Below, piece after piece: positions 1 through 8,037 of a stretch of 48,758 nucleotides of DNA. Location: the IMG/VR virus record IMGVR_UViG_3300047558_000261, positions 1-48,758 of that record. One strand, written 5' to 3'. Under the pieces are notes generated by a model. It was not told the origin of the DNA. It did not search any database and saw nothing but the letters and a program-made list of their open reading frames with translations. This DNA is from a virus. Position numbers and translations under genes: made by a program. Each line of letters begins with the position of its first letter. The stretch's first letter is position 1.

Positions 1-56
1 CAGCTGTCGTTGTTGGCTTGGTCGTTACGCTGAGCGTTGGATTGATTGAATGACAT
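1..56 (-). CDS. Partial gene, N-terminus only, unknown
   Basis: A minus-strand reading frame starts with ATG at 56 and runs off the left edge. A GGAG Shine-Dalgarno lies 7 bases upstream (about 64-67). Only 18 residues are visible, polar and rich in Asn and Gln (MSFNQSNAQRNDQANNDS). That is too little to assign a function. It lies in the same direction as the small genes to its right and would be the next gene of that group. Confidence 0.45.
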   Translation of the reverse strand, partial: MSFNQSNAQRNDQANNDS

Positions 57-229
57 GAGAGTGCTCCAAGAGAGTTAAAGAGATTCGGCAGGATTTGCCA
101 CCAAAGGGCGGAGCCCAAAAGGTGTTGAGAGGTGATGCCATTCAGCCGGCTGGAATGTACCTACAGGTGGCATCAGGTCAGATGTAATTAAGCTGTAAGG
201 TTTGAGCTAGATCAAAGGATGGCTGCTGA
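57..229. other. Short intergenic stretch
   Basis: I see no convincing reading frame here. It contains GGGCGGAGCCCAA at 106-118, a small GC-rich inverted repeat (GGGC/GCCC) that recurs at 878-890. It could be a weak hairpin, but no T-run follows it on either strand. Confidence 0.4.
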
Positions 230-319
230 TTACCCTCGCCATGCCAGCATTGCCCCGATACCACCCCAGAGGATGGTGTTGAGGACGATGTAGCCGAGGT
301 TGATAAGTCGTTGTTTCAT
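230..319 (-). CDS. 29-residue single-span membrane peptide
   Basis: This is a minus-strand micro-ORF from ATG at 319 to TAA at 230. The product (MKQRLINLGYIVLNTILWGG, then IGAMLAWRG) has a basic N-terminus and one hydrophobic segment at about residues 8-27, ending in Arg. Its ATG overlaps the TGA of the upstream gene (ATGA at 316-319), and the next gene up has the same arrangement, so the group looks translationally coupled. Size and layout would suit a small lysis-related or membrane-modifying phage peptide, but that is inference; no family is recognised. Confidence 0.55.
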   Translation of the reverse strand: MKQRLINLGYIVLNTILWGGIGAMLAWRG

Positions 320-501
320 AGGGTTTTCCCTTGGTCAGGTTGTTGGGTATAGCGAGCTTCATCGTCCAGTCGGACGTACTCGCTGATGACGGTCATGGGC
401 ACGCGGCCCAGAGCCTTGGCCACCTGTAGTGGCGGCATAGCTTGGCACCAGGCTGAATAGATATCAGCCTTGGTTTGGGCTGAGCATTGAGCGGCACTCA
501 T
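316..501 (-). CDS. Small protein with possible helix-turn-helix, unknown
   Basis: I chose the ATG at 501 because it overlaps the TGA of the upstream gene (ATGA, 498-501). Longer upstream frames have no ribosome site and overlap that gene fully. The 61-residue product has a stretch around residues 22-45 (PPLQVAKALGRVPMTVISEY) that reads like a small helix-turn-helix. It contains two Cys and has a polar tail. It is soluble and lies between two membrane-type genes. No homologue is recognised, and a regulatory role is only suggested by the helix pattern. Confidence 0.55.
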   Translation of the reverse strand: MSAAQCSAQTKADIYSAWCQAMPPLQVAKALGRVPMTVISEYVRLDDEARYTQQPDQGKTL

Positions 502-719
502 TTGCCACCCCACTTCTGTTCGAAGCGGATGACATTGCGCACCAGAAGGGCAGCAATGAGGGCTAGAGCAGCCGCAAAGGCGTAGGCAAGGTATTGCCAT
601 GGTTGATCTACGAAGAGGCTCGCAACGAGCTCTATGCAGGCAGAGACCATCATGAACACAGCAAGGCCGAGTTCTCGATGGATGTAGAACAGACGAGAGA
701 TAGTTTTGCGATCGAACAT
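498..719 (-). CDS. 73-residue membrane protein, two predicted spans
   Basis: The ATG at 719 has a strong AGGAG ribosome site 7 bases upstream. Hydrophobic segments lie at about residues 18-37 and 42-61, with a basic N-terminus (MFDRKTISRL) and a charged C-terminus (RFEQKWGGK), giving a likely hairpin topology. It heads a run of three genes joined by ATGA overlaps. Size and topology resemble small phage holins, but there is no sequence family I can name, so holin is only one possibility. Confidence 0.6.
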   Translation of the reverse strand: MFDRKTISRLFYIHRELGLAVFMMVSACIELVASLFVDQPWQYLAYAFAAALALIAALLVRNVIRFEQKWGGK

Positions 720-980
720 GAGAGTTCTCCTTTGAATTGAGTTGAGATATCGGGTAGATATCGGAATGGGAATTAAGTTAGTGAGTGGTCACTTACTTGG
801 GGATTTTTAATGGAATGAGACTTCGCTCAGTCTTTCCTCACCAAACCTGCAGTTGACAGGTATCGGTATCCACAGATGGGCGGAGCCCAACTCAGTTGAG
901 CTAGTCGTTCTATCTAAGAACTGACTATCTTGAATGTGTAATGTGTGAGGTCCCAAACCCTCCGAAGAGGGTAAGGGTTA
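720..980. other. Intergenic region with small inverted repeats
   Basis: No gene is seen. Three small symmetrical elements are visible. AGACT/AGTCT at 818-822 and 829-833 (loop 6) is followed by a short T-run on the plus strand. GTTCT/AGAAC at 907-911 and 917-921 has a 5-base spacer. GGGCGGAGCCCAA at 878-890 repeats the copy at 106-118. They could be weak terminators or operator-like sites for the flanking minus genes; none is strong. Confidence 0.35.
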
Positions 981-1181
981 TCACTTGGGCTTCTTGTTCT
1001 CGAGGACGAGAGCTTTGGCAGCTTGGATCTTTTGGTCTTGCTCGAGTTCCCAGTTTTGGACGTGCTTGTCCGCTACGGTGACGACGCGATTGACCATGTC
1101 GCCAGAGGCTTCCAGTGCTTTTGCATACTTGGATGCGGCAGCGCAGAGAGAGACGATGACGTTGATGATTGCTCCGAACAT
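981..1181 (-). CDS. 66-residue membrane-anchored protein, unknown
   Basis: I chose the ATG at 1181 because AGGAG lies 8 bases upstream. The longer frame would start at a GTG at 1220 without a ribosome site. An N-terminal hydrophobic segment (FGAIINVIVSLCAAA, residues 2-16) is followed by an amphipathic charged helix (residues 18-60) ending in NKKPK. It is the first gene of the leftward group and lies next to the divergent intergenic region. The shape (one span plus coiled coil) is seen in small phage lysis and membrane proteins, but no family is recognised. Confidence 0.55.
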   Translation of the reverse strand: MFGAIINVIVSLCAAASKYAKALEASGDMVNRVVTVADKHVQNWELEQDQKIQAAKALVLENKKPK

Positions 1182-1550
1182 GTTGAGTACTCCTAGGATG
1201 GATAGGGCGAGATTGCCCACCGATGCACGGAGTGCGAAAGTAGGAGCGAGGTAGCGCAGCTACAGGGGGGGGGGTGGTTGAGTTGAGTGTGTTAGACCAC
1301 TCAGTCCTACATCCATACCCATTTTGCAAATTTCCCAAAAACCCGTGCCTAAAAATTAAGCAGCGATATTCCCGACCAAAGTCGAGGGGATTGGTTTCTC
1401 GATAAACTGCGGGTCCCCCCGCCGTTCACCCCCACTCCCTTTTATATTTTTAATGGGTCTTATATGTAGTACTTAGGTTATACGGTCTTTAGGCTATTTT
1501 TCTTTTGGTTTACTATATGCACCCTATAAGGTTGTTTTATAGGAAACCCA
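1182..1550. promoter_or_regulatory. Divergent intergenic region, likely promoter-bearing
   Basis: These 369 bases separate leftward genes from the rightward packaging genes, so promoters for both are expected here. The region holds a run of ten G at 1265-1274 and a small hairpin (GCGGG/CCCGC) near 1408-1422. The segment at about 1440-1545 is very AT-rich and leads to the ribosome site (TAGGAAACCC) of the gene at 1551. I could not find a -35/-10 pair with good spacing, so no exact promoter is called. Confidence 0.4.
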
Positions 1551-2255
1551 ATGAGTGCTTTGACTGTAGACCAGTTCAAGATGGCTCTTCCCGATAAGGT
1601 GAAGAAGAGCATCAACCAGGAGTTGATTGACCAGATCAATACGACTCTTGCAGATCCCGAAATGTATGAAAGCTATCGGGATAACCTCTTGTCCTACACC
1701 AAGGTCATGGCTGATGGCCGGTTCAAGGTGCAGGAATATGTGAATGCCGTGAAGTACGTGAGCCACAAGCTGATGGGGGCCACGAACATCGAGGCTTATT
1801 CCAAGACCTTCCCCGACAAGATCACGAGGTTTGCTGCTCAGGGTGTGACGGCCAAGGATATTGCGAGCTACGTCACTGCCTACAACAAGAGCAAGCTGGT
1901 GAACCTGATCTTCGAGCAGACGCTCATCCCGAGCTACGTCCTGAACCAGGACCTGTACCAGAAGGCCTTGAATGTGCAGGCCGAGCTGATGGTGGCTGCG
2001 AAGAGTGAGAAGGTGCGAAGCGATGCGGCCAATTCACTGCTGACCCACCTCAAAATGCCCGAGACCCAGAAGGTCGAGCTGGATGTGAAAGTGAAAGAGG
2101 ATGGGTCGATTGGTGCGTTGAGGCAGGCTACGTTGGAGCTGGCCCGCGCGCAGCGCTTGGCCATGGAAGCTGGGCAGGTGACCGCACAGGATGTGGCCCA
2201 TAGCCGCGTGATTCCCGCTGAGGTGGTGGACGTTGAAGCGAAAGAAGTTGAATGA
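1551..2255 (+). CDS. Putative terminase small subunit or packaging accessory protein
   Basis: The 234-residue product is mostly helical and charged, with no membrane segment. It lies two genes upstream of the terminase large subunit and opens the packaging operon, the usual place of the small terminase subunit. No helix-turn-helix or other diagnostic motif is obvious. The C-terminus is acidic (VVDVEAKEVE). Its stop overlaps the start of the next gene (ATGA, 2252-2255), which suggests coupled translation. The role is inferred from position only. Confidence 0.4.
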   Translation: MSALTVDQFKMALPDKVKKSINQELIDQINTTLADPEMYESYRDNLLSYTKVMADGRFKVQEYVNAVKYVSHKLMGATNIEAYSKTFPDKITRFAAQGVTAKDIASYVTAYNKSKLVNLIFEQTLIPSYVLNQDLYQKALNVQAELMVAAKSEKVRSDAANSLLTHLKMPETQKVELDVKVKEDGSIGALRQATLELARAQRLAMEAGQVTAQDVAHSRVIPAEVVDVEAKEVE

Positions 2256-2455
2256 AGCTCTTTGCTCAATGTGCGTTCGTTGCCTTGGTGTCGGCAGCAG
2301 GGTGGGGTGCTTTGTTCGCCACGTTGGTGAGTCCGGTGTTGGGCTGGGTTGTGGGGCTAGTTATGGCGCCTTCGATCTTCACCATCTTCTGGATGGCTGA
2401 GCGTGGGCCCGTGGCCCAAGTAGAAAAGATGTACCGCAGGAGGTTTGATGACTGA
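2252..2455 (+). CDS. 67-residue membrane protein between packaging genes
   Basis: The start overlaps the previous stop (ATGA), and the end overlaps the start of the terminase gene by 8 bases. Two hydrophobic segments (about residues 3-25 and 29-49) are followed by a basic tail (QVEKMYRRRFDD). A membrane protein wedged between terminase genes is unusual but occurs in several short-tailed phages. No family can be named. It might be a small holin-like protein, but nothing in the sequence decides this. Confidence 0.55.
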   Translation: MKLFAQCAFVALVSAAGWGALFATLVSPVLGWVVGLVMAPSIFTIFWMAERGPVAQVEKMYRRRFDD

Positions 2456-4058
2456 TCCCGTAGCTGAAGCACTGGCCCCATGGACAGTCGAGCAATACCT
2501 GAACGAGACCGACTACTCGGTCGACCCGAGCTATGTGCCGAGTGACTTTGCACTCGAGTTCGTCACCTTCATCAAGCTGGTGAACGGCGCGCAGGGTGAA
2601 GAGAACAAGACCCCGTTGGTTCACTACCGGATGCTGGACACCATCACCTATGGGGGCCGGCGAATCATCAACCTCTGTCACCGCGGTATTGCGAAAACCA
2701 CCGTGATGGGGGAATACCTGTTCCTGTACGTGGCCACCTACGGCGAGCTGCCCGGGTTCGGCCGGATCGACCTGGCTCTCTACGTGTCGGACTCGATCGA
2801 GAACGGTGTGAAGAACATGCGCAAGAACTTGGAGTTCCGCTGGGAAAACTCCGACTTTCTGAAGCAGTACGTCCCCAATATCCGTTTCACGGACATCCGC
2901 TGGGAATTCCAGAATGCCGACGGCAAGGTGTTCATCGTCAAGGGCTACGGCGCGAAGACCGGTGTGCGCGGTGCGAAGGAACTGGGTAAACGTCCGCAAC
3001 TGGCTGTGCTCGATGACTTGATCTCAGACGAGGACGCGCGTTCGGCCACTGTGATTGCTGCTGTGGAGGACACCGTCTACAAAGCGGTGGACTACGCGCT
3101 TCACCCAACCAAGAACATGATCGTCTGGTCTGGTACCCCCTTCAATGCGAAGGATCCGTTGTACAAGGCTGTTGAGTCTGGTGCTTGGGCGGTGAACGTG
3201 TTTCCAGTGTGCGAGCAGTTTCCTTGTACCGAGCAAGAGTTCCGTGGCTCATGGCCTGATCGCTTTACCTACCAGTACGTGAAGCAGCAGTACGACAACG
3301 CCGTGAAGCTGGGCAAGGTCGATACGTTCAACCAGGAATTGATGCTGCGAATCATGAGTGAAGAGGATCGAATGATCCAAGACTCAGACATCTGCTGGTA
3401 CAACATCGACTCTGTGCTGCGCAATAAGAGCCGCTTCAACTTCTACATCACGACCGACTTTGCAACGTCGATCAAGGACAAGTCCGACTTCTCTGTGATC
3501 AGTGTGTGGGCCTACAACAATGTGGGCGACTGGTTGTGGGTGGACGGGGTGTGCAAACGTCAACTCATGGATGCCAACGTCAATGACCTATTCCGTCTCG
3601 CGCAGATCTACCGTCCACAATCTGTGGGCATTGAGGTTACTGGTCAACAGGGCGGGTTCATCCAATGGATCCAGGGGCAAATGCTTGACCGGAATGTTTA
3701 CTTCCCTCTTGCTTCGGAAGGTAACGACACCAAGCCCGGAATCCGACCCAACACCAACAAGCTCGTTCGGTTTAATACCGTGGTTCCTCTGTTCAAAGCA
3801 CGCAAAGTCTTTTTCCCGGTAGAGAAGAAGACCGAGCCTACAATTGCAGAAGCCATCAATGAATTGAGCCTGGTTTCTGTTTCTGGTTTCCGCAGCAAGC
3901 ACGATGACTTCATCGACACGATCTCGATGCTCTCGTCACTGACTCCCTGGAGACCATCGGAAGAGGCCCCGATGAAATCCGGCAAGACAGCCGACGGCAT
4001 GTGGGAGCTCGACGTTGACGACGAACCCGAAGACCGCCGGTCCTCATACATCGTGTAA
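2448..4058 (+). CDS. terL: Terminase large subunit (packaging ATPase and nuclease)
   Basis: This is the motor that pumps DNA into the prohead and cuts the concatemer. The ATG at 2448 follows AGGAGG closely, so I prefer it to a TTG one codon earlier. The 536-residue length is normal. The N-terminal ATPase shows a Walker-A-like segment (CHRGIAKTT, about residues 74-82) and a Walker B (QLAVLDDL) followed by acidic residues. The C-terminal RNase H-like nuclease shows an Asp in ITTDFATS, a Glu in VGIEVTGQQ and the terminal Asp pair in HDDFIDTISML. The family is typical of N4-like and other short-tailed phages. The call is firm. Confidence 0.93.
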   Translation: MTDPVAEALAPWTVEQYLNETDYSVDPSYVPSDFALEFVTFIKLVNGAQGEENKTPLVHYRMLDTITYGGRRIINLCHRGIAKTTVMGEYLFLYVATYGELPGFGRIDLALYVSDSIENGVKNMRKNLEFRWENSDFLKQYVPNIRFTDIRWEFQNADGKVFIVKGYGAKTGVRGAKELGKRPQLAVLDDLISDEDARSATVIAAVEDTVYKAVDYALHPTKNMIVWSGTPFNAKDPLYKAVESGAWAVNVFPVCEQFPCTEQEFRGSWPDRFTYQYVKQQYDNAVKLGKVDTFNQELMLRIMSEEDRMIQDSDICWYNIDSVLRNKSRFNFYITTDFATSIKDKSDFSVISVWAYNNVGDWLWVDGVCKRQLMDANVNDLFRLAQIYRPQSVGIEVTGQQGGFIQWIQGQMLDRNVYFPLASEGNDTKPGIRPNTNKLVRFNTVVPLFKARKVFFPVEKKTEPTIAEAINELSLVSVSGFRSKHDDFIDTISMLSSLTPWRPSEEAPMKSGKTADGMWELDVDDEPEDRRSSYIV

Positions 4059-4067
4059 GGAATACCC

Positions 4068-4811
4068 ATGAAACTGCAAGAAGTCTTCACCCAGCTCACC
4101 GTAGGCGAGCTCTCTCAAATCTCCATCGGCGGCGGCACGATGGGCGAGATCCGACAAGCCGACTATGGCAAGGTCGTTGCCCACATCAACCTGGGTCTGG
4201 CTGCGATCTACCAGCGCTTCAACCTGAAGGAAGGTCGCTTTGTCATTGAGCTGCAGCAAGGCCTGACCACTTACCAGCTGAGCAGCCAGTACTGCCAGTC
4301 CAACACCCGCTCTCGCCAGCCTCTGAAGTACATCGATGACACGGCCATGCCCTACAAGGACAACCTGATGAAGGTGGAGCACGTGTTTGCTGAGTCTGGC
4401 TTCGAGTTCTCGGTGAACAACGCGGTGGACATCTACTCGATGAACACCCCCACCCAGCGTGTTCTCACAGTGCCGGCTGACATCGTGGCCAAGAAGGACA
4501 CCTTGCTCGAGGAACTCAAGACCGACACGTTGGAAGTCGTCTTTCGCGCGGCGCACCCAAAGATCATTGTCGAAGACAACGATATCGAGCCTGACATGTA
4601 CGAGCTGGAGCTGCCGGACACCCATTTGGAGCCCTTGCTTTTCTTCGTGGCTTCACGTGTGCACACCCCTGCCGGCTTGGGTGGCGAGGACAACACGGGC
4701 AACCTCTACTTCCAGCGCTACGAAATGGCTTGCCAGGCCCTGGAAAACCAGAACCTGCAGATCGACAAGGGCGCGCAGTACAACCGAATCGAGCGAAACG
4801 GCTGGGTTTAA
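4068..4811 (+). CDS. Head-tail adaptor-like protein
   Basis: The 247-residue soluble protein starts 9 bases after the terminase. The sequence type (N-terminal helices with NLGLAAIYQRFNLKEG, a central beta-rich domain, and LYFQRYEMACQALENQNLQ near the C-terminus) resembles adaptor or tail-tubular-A-like proteins that sit below the portal in short-tailed phages. The assignment rests on this likeness and on its place between terminase and portal. It is probably a ring component joining portal to tail. Confidence 0.55.
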   Translation: MKLQEVFTQLTVGELSQISIGGGTMGEIRQADYGKVVAHINLGLAAIYQRFNLKEGRFVIELQQGLTTYQLSSQYCQSNTRSRQPLKYIDDTAMPYKDNLMKVEHVFAESGFEFSVNNAVDIYSMNTPTQRVLTVPADIVAKKDTLLEELKTDTLEVVFRAAHPKIIVEDNDIEPDMYELELPDTHLEPLLFFVASRVHTPAGLGGEDNTGNLYFQRYEMACQALENQNLQIDKGAQYNRIERNGWV

Positions 4812-4855
4812 GCCTATACTTGGGGCTCCAAGGTTTGAACAACGAAGGATTACCC

Positions 4856-4903
4856 ATGAAAAAAGGTAAAGGTGGAAAGGGCGGCGGCGGCAAGAAATGC
4901 TGA
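4856..4903 (+). CDS. 15-residue Lys/Gly peptide ending in Cys
   Basis: A micro-ORF from ATG at 4856 encodes MKKGKGGKGGGGKKC. A GAAGGA ribosome site lies about 8 bases upstream, and an intrinsic terminator follows 23 bases after the stop. Apart from the start Met it contains only Lys, Gly and a terminal Cys, so it is strongly basic. Similar tiny Gly/Lys peptides occur beside structural genes in other short-tailed phages, as I recall, without known function. The ribosome site, terminator and clean composition argue for expression. It could bind nucleic acid or be a virion component. Confidence 0.5.
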   Translation: MKKGKGGKGGGGKKC

Positions 4904-4925
4904 CCAACGTCTGATTCCGGAAATG

Positions 4926-4953
4926 AAAAAAGCCCCGTAATTGGGGCTTTTTT
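4926..4953. terminator. Bidirectional intrinsic terminator
   Basis: A near-perfect hairpin, AAAAAAGCCCC/GGGGCTTTTTT with loop GTAATT, has A-run and T-run on its two sides, so it can end transcription from both directions. It separates the rightward packaging genes from the leftward dUTPase. Confidence 0.9.
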
Positions 4954-4970
4954 CTTTGGTTCGTCGGGTT

Positions 4971-5390
4971 TTATTTGCCGGTCGACCCAAATCCACCTTC
5001 ACCGCGCGCCGTTTCATCGAGAGAATCGACCTGGTTTAGGGTCACGTTGGCGATCGGAACCACCAAGAACTGCAGCACGCGATCACCTGCATTCCAGGAA
5101 AATGGAATTCCTGACTTGGTTTTGATCGCTGCCTTCCATTCTCCGCGATAATCGGCGTCAATGACACCGCATGTGTTGTTCAACTCGACACCGTGTTTAG
5201 CACCGGCACTCGAGCGGGGCAGCAATAAAGCCACATGGCCATCGGGAACTGCCGCGGCAAATCCGAGACCAACCAATTGGCTATCACCTTTGGCTTCACC
5301 CGCCTGAGGCATGTAGATGTCGAACGCTCCTGCTTTATCAGAAGCCTTTGTTGGCATAATGAATGCCGAATGAAGAGATTGAATGTCCAT
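4971..5390 (-). CDS. dut: dUTP diphosphatase (trimeric dUTPase)
   Basis: It hydrolyses dUTP to dUMP and pyrophosphate, keeping uracil out of phage DNA and feeding thymidylate synthesis, here by ThyX. All five motifs of the trimeric family are visible: AGAFDIYMP (1), PRSSAGAKHG (2), GVIDADYRGE (3), GDRVLQFLVVPI (4) and the Gly-rich C-terminal RGEGGFGSTG (5). I chose the ATG at 5390 (139 residues) over a TTG at 5405 that has no ribosome site. It is the only minus-strand gene in the rightward structural block, far from the other nucleotide genes, which suggests a separate insertion. Confidence 0.92.
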   Translation of the reverse strand: MDIQSLHSAFIMPTKASDKAGAFDIYMPQAGEAKGDSQLVGLGFAAAVPDGHVALLLPRSSAGAKHGVELNNTCGVIDADYRGEWKAAIKTKSGIPFSWNAGDRVLQFLVVPIANVTLNQVDSLDETARGEGGFGSTGK

Positions 5391-5422
5391 TCTGTTTACT
5401 TTCAAGGTTTAACGGGATGATC

Positions 5423-5434
5423 TTAGGTACCTAA
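5423..5434. promoter_or_regulatory. 12-bp perfect palindrome between dut and portal
   Basis: TTAGGTACCTAA is perfectly self-complementary and lies in the 59-base gap between the divergent dut and portal genes, where a promoter for one or both should be. It may be an operator, but no matching protein is identified. Confidence 0.35.
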
Positions 5435-5449
5435 AGAACGACGCAGATT

Positions 5450-7633
5450 ATGACTGACAACGATACGCAAGCACAGCAGCTCGGGCTCGAAGCTCCATCA
5501 CTCACGAACTGGAAGAATCCACCGAAGCTGGGTACGCTCAAGCAGGATCTGACGTTCGCCATTCCGACGCACAATCTTCAGAAGACCAAGATCACTGAGT
5601 GGCTTGACAACCTGAACGTCACTGGTTCGGCCAAGGTCAATACACCCAAGGGAAACTCGAGCATTGTTCCGAAGTTAATCCGGAAACAAGCCGAGTGGCG
5701 ATACGCTGCATTGAGCGAGCCTTTCCTTTCCACAGACTCCGTGTTTAACGTGAAGCCTGTGACGTGGGAAGACCGCGATGCAGCGAAACAAAACGAACTG
5801 GTGTTGAACAACCAGTTCAATATCCATATCGACAAGGTCAAGTTCATCGACGAATACGTGCGCGCAGCCGTCGACGAAGGAACTGTCATTACCCGAGTGG
5901 GTTGGGAATTCCAAGAGGAAGAAGTTGAGGTTGAAGTCCCCAATGTGGAGTACGTGATCAACCCTGAGTTTGGCCCGATGCACCAGCACTTGGACCAGAT
6001 GGAAAAGGAATCTCCCAGTCAGTACATGACGGATGTTCCTGAAGAGCTCAAGCAAGCGCACCAGCTCTACAAAGAACAAGGCCAACCGATCGAACCGATC
6101 GTCAATGGCACCCGCAAAGAAAAGCAGATGAAGACGGTCGTCAACCGTCCGACCTTGGATGTGTGTGACTTCCGAAACGTCATCATCGATCCCACCTGCA
6201 TGGGCAACATCGATAAGGCTGGCTTCTTGGTTTACACCTTCGAGACCTCGATGTCCGAGCTCAAGAAGAACAAACGCTACAAGAACCTCGAGTACGTGAA
6301 CGTGGATGCCAACACGGTGTTGGGCACCCCGGATCACACACCCTCGGACGGTGTGCGCAGCTTCAACTTCCATGACAAGCCCCGCAAGAAGCTCGTGGTT
6401 CACGAGTACTGGGGCTACTGGGACATCAACGGTGATGGCAAAGCCGAGCCATTCGTTGCCGCTTGGGTGGGTGACACGATGATCCGCATGGAGAAGAACC
6501 CCTTCCCAGACAAGAAGATCCCTTTCGTCATCGAGCACTACTTGCCTGTGCGCAAGGCCAACTACGGTGAGCCAGACGGCGCCCTCTTGGAAGACAACCA
6601 GAAGGTGGTGGGTGCTGTCACGCGCGGCATGATCGACATCATGGGCAAGTCGGCCAATGGCCAGACGGGTATCCGCAAGGACATGCTCGATGCCACGAAC
6701 CGTCGCAAGTTCGACAAGGGTCTGGACTACGAGTTCAACGCGAACGTGGATCCTCGCCAGGGTGTCTTCATGCACACCTACCCCGAGATCCCAGCCTCCG
6801 CCCAATTCATGCTGCAGCTGCAGAACATGGAAGCCGAGTCGATGACCGGCGTGAAGGCGTACTCACAAGGTGTGAGTGGTTCGTCTTTGGGTGACGTGGC
6901 CGCTGCTGTGCGTGGTGCACTGGATGCTGCATCGAAGCGCGAGCTTGGCATTCTGCGTCGCCTGTCAAACGGCATCACCCGTATCGGCCGCAAGATCATT
7001 GCTATGAACGCTGAGTTCTTGAGCGACGAAGAAGTGGTTCGCATCACCAACGATGAGTTCGTGACCGTCCGCCGCGATGACCTGGGTGGCAACTTCGACC
7101 TGAAGCTCTCGATCAGCACGGCCGAAGAAGACAACAACAAGGCCGAGCAGCTGGCTTTCTTGCTGCAGACCGTTGGCCCCAATGGCGATCGTTCCCTCAT
7201 GCAGATGGTGCTCGCCGACATCATGCGCTTGCGCAAGATGCCTGACCTGGCCCACAAGATCGAGACCTTCCAGCCTCAACCAGACCCCCTGGTTCAGGAA
7301 GAGCAGATGCTCAAGATCGAATTGCTCAAGGCTCAGATTGCCAAAGAGAACGCCATGGCTGCACAGCACCAAGCCACTGCAGTTCTCAACCAAGCCAAGT
7401 CTGCAACCGAAGGTCAGATCGCTGCAAACGTGAAGTCCGATACCGATCTCAAGAACTTGGATTTCGTCGAACAAGAGTCCGGCGTAAAACAAGAGCGCGA
7501 GAAGGAATTGCACGGTGAACAAGCTCGCAGCCAGATGCAGATGAAGACCATGGAACATGACTTCGCACGCGAAGAACGAAGCCACGACTTGCTAAAAGAA
7601 TACGTTATGAATAAGGCCACTTCGAAAAAGTAA
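5450..7633 (+). CDS. Portal protein
   Basis: The portal forms the dodecameric ring through which DNA enters and leaves. The 727-residue length and position (after the terminase and adaptor, before scaffold and capsid) fit the large portals of N4-like and P22-like short-tailed phages. The central region (DGALLEDNQKVVGAVTRGMI, about residues 378-397) and the segment MTGVKAYSQGVSGSSLGDVA (about 465-484) are typical of this family. The last 120 or so residues are rich in Gln, Lys and Glu and probably form the long helical barrel. The ribosome site is weak. Confidence 0.8.
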   Translation: MTDNDTQAQQLGLEAPSLTNWKNPPKLGTLKQDLTFAIPTHNLQKTKITEWLDNLNVTGSAKVNTPKGNSSIVPKLIRKQAEWRYAALSEPFLSTDSVFNVKPVTWEDRDAAKQNELVLNNQFNIHIDKVKFIDEYVRAAVDEGTVITRVGWEFQEEEVEVEVPNVEYVINPEFGPMHQHLDQMEKESPSQYMTDVPEELKQAHQLYKEQGQPIEPIVNGTRKEKQMKTVVNRPTLDVCDFRNVIIDPTCMGNIDKAGFLVYTFETSMSELKKNKRYKNLEYVNVDANTVLGTPDHTPSDGVRSFNFHDKPRKKLVVHEYWGYWDINGDGKAEPFVAAWVGDTMIRMEKNPFPDKKIPFVIEHYLPVRKANYGEPDGALLEDNQKVVGAVTRGMIDIMGKSANGQTGIRKDMLDATNRRKFDKGLDYEFNANVDPRQGVFMHTYPEIPASAQFMLQLQNMEAESMTGVKAYSQGVSGSSLGDVAAAVRGALDAASKRELGILRRLSNGITRIGRKIIAMNAEFLSDEEVVRITNDEFVTVRRDDLGGNFDLKLSISTAEEDNNKAEQLAFLLQTVGPNGDRSLMQMVLADIMRLRKMPDLAHKIETFQPQPDPLVQEEQMLKIELLKAQIAKENAMAAQHQATAVLNQAKSATEGQIAANVKSDTDLKNLDFVEQESGVKQEREKELHGEQARSQMQMKTMEHDFAREERSHDLLKEYVMNKATSKK

Positions 7634-7641
7634 TATGATCC

Positions 7642-7667
7642 GGGGTGTGAGTTCAATTCACATCCCC
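7642..7667 (+). terminator. Hairpin after portal gene, possible weak terminator
   Basis: GGGGTGTGA pairs with TCACATCCCC with one bulged base and a short loop. The T-rich part (ACTTTTTG) starts about 10 bases later, so termination may be partial, or the hairpin may protect the upstream mRNA end. Confidence 0.5.
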
Positions 7668-7698
7668 ATCTATTAACTTTTTGAAAGCACTGGTAGAC

Positions 7699-8037
7699 AT
7701 GAGCAACCAAAGCAAAGTCATCGAAGAAAACATCAAGGCAGCACGTAAGCTAGTTGACCTTGGCAACGCCCTCGAGCGCTTGAAGACCAACAAGGACTTC
7801 AAGACAATCGTGATGGAAGGCTACTTCGAAAAAGAAGCCATTCGTCTGGTTCAAGCCAAGAGCAATCCCGGCCTTCAATCTCCCGAGATGCAAAAATCGA
7901 TCATCACTCAGATCGACTCCATCGGCAACCTCAACGCCTACTTCTCCACGATTGCCACGCAAGCCTCCATGGCTCGCAAGAACATCGAAGTGGATGAAGC
8001 AGAACTTGAAGCCATCGCAGCTGAGGAGACTGAATAA
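7699..8037 (+). CDS. Conserved head-gene-cluster protein, unknown role
   Basis: I chose the ATG at 7699 (112 residues); an in-frame TTG lies at 7681. The protein is helical, with LGNALERLKTNKDFKTIVMEG near residues 20-40 and an acidic tail (ELEAIAAEETE). Small proteins of this kind sit between portal and scaffold in many short-tailed phages and may act in capsid assembly, but I know no tested function. Its stop overlaps the start of the scaffold gene (TAATG), indicating coupled translation. Confidence 0.6.
   Translation: MSNQSKVIEENIKAARKLVDLGNALERLKTNKDFKTIVMEGYFEKEAIRLVQAKSNPGLQSPEMQKSIITQIDSIGNLNAYFSTIATQASMARKNIEVDEAELEAIAAEETE

Noticed and set aside
106-890. The two GGGCGGAGCCCAA copies as direct terminal repeats or an attachment site
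   Set aside because: Only 13 bases match, they lie inside the window, and no integrase is seen.
5675-6805. Long minus-strand frame opposite the portal gene
   Set aside because: It mirrors the codon pattern of the portal gene, has no ribosome site, and its His/Val/Leu-rich protein is typical of a shadow frame.
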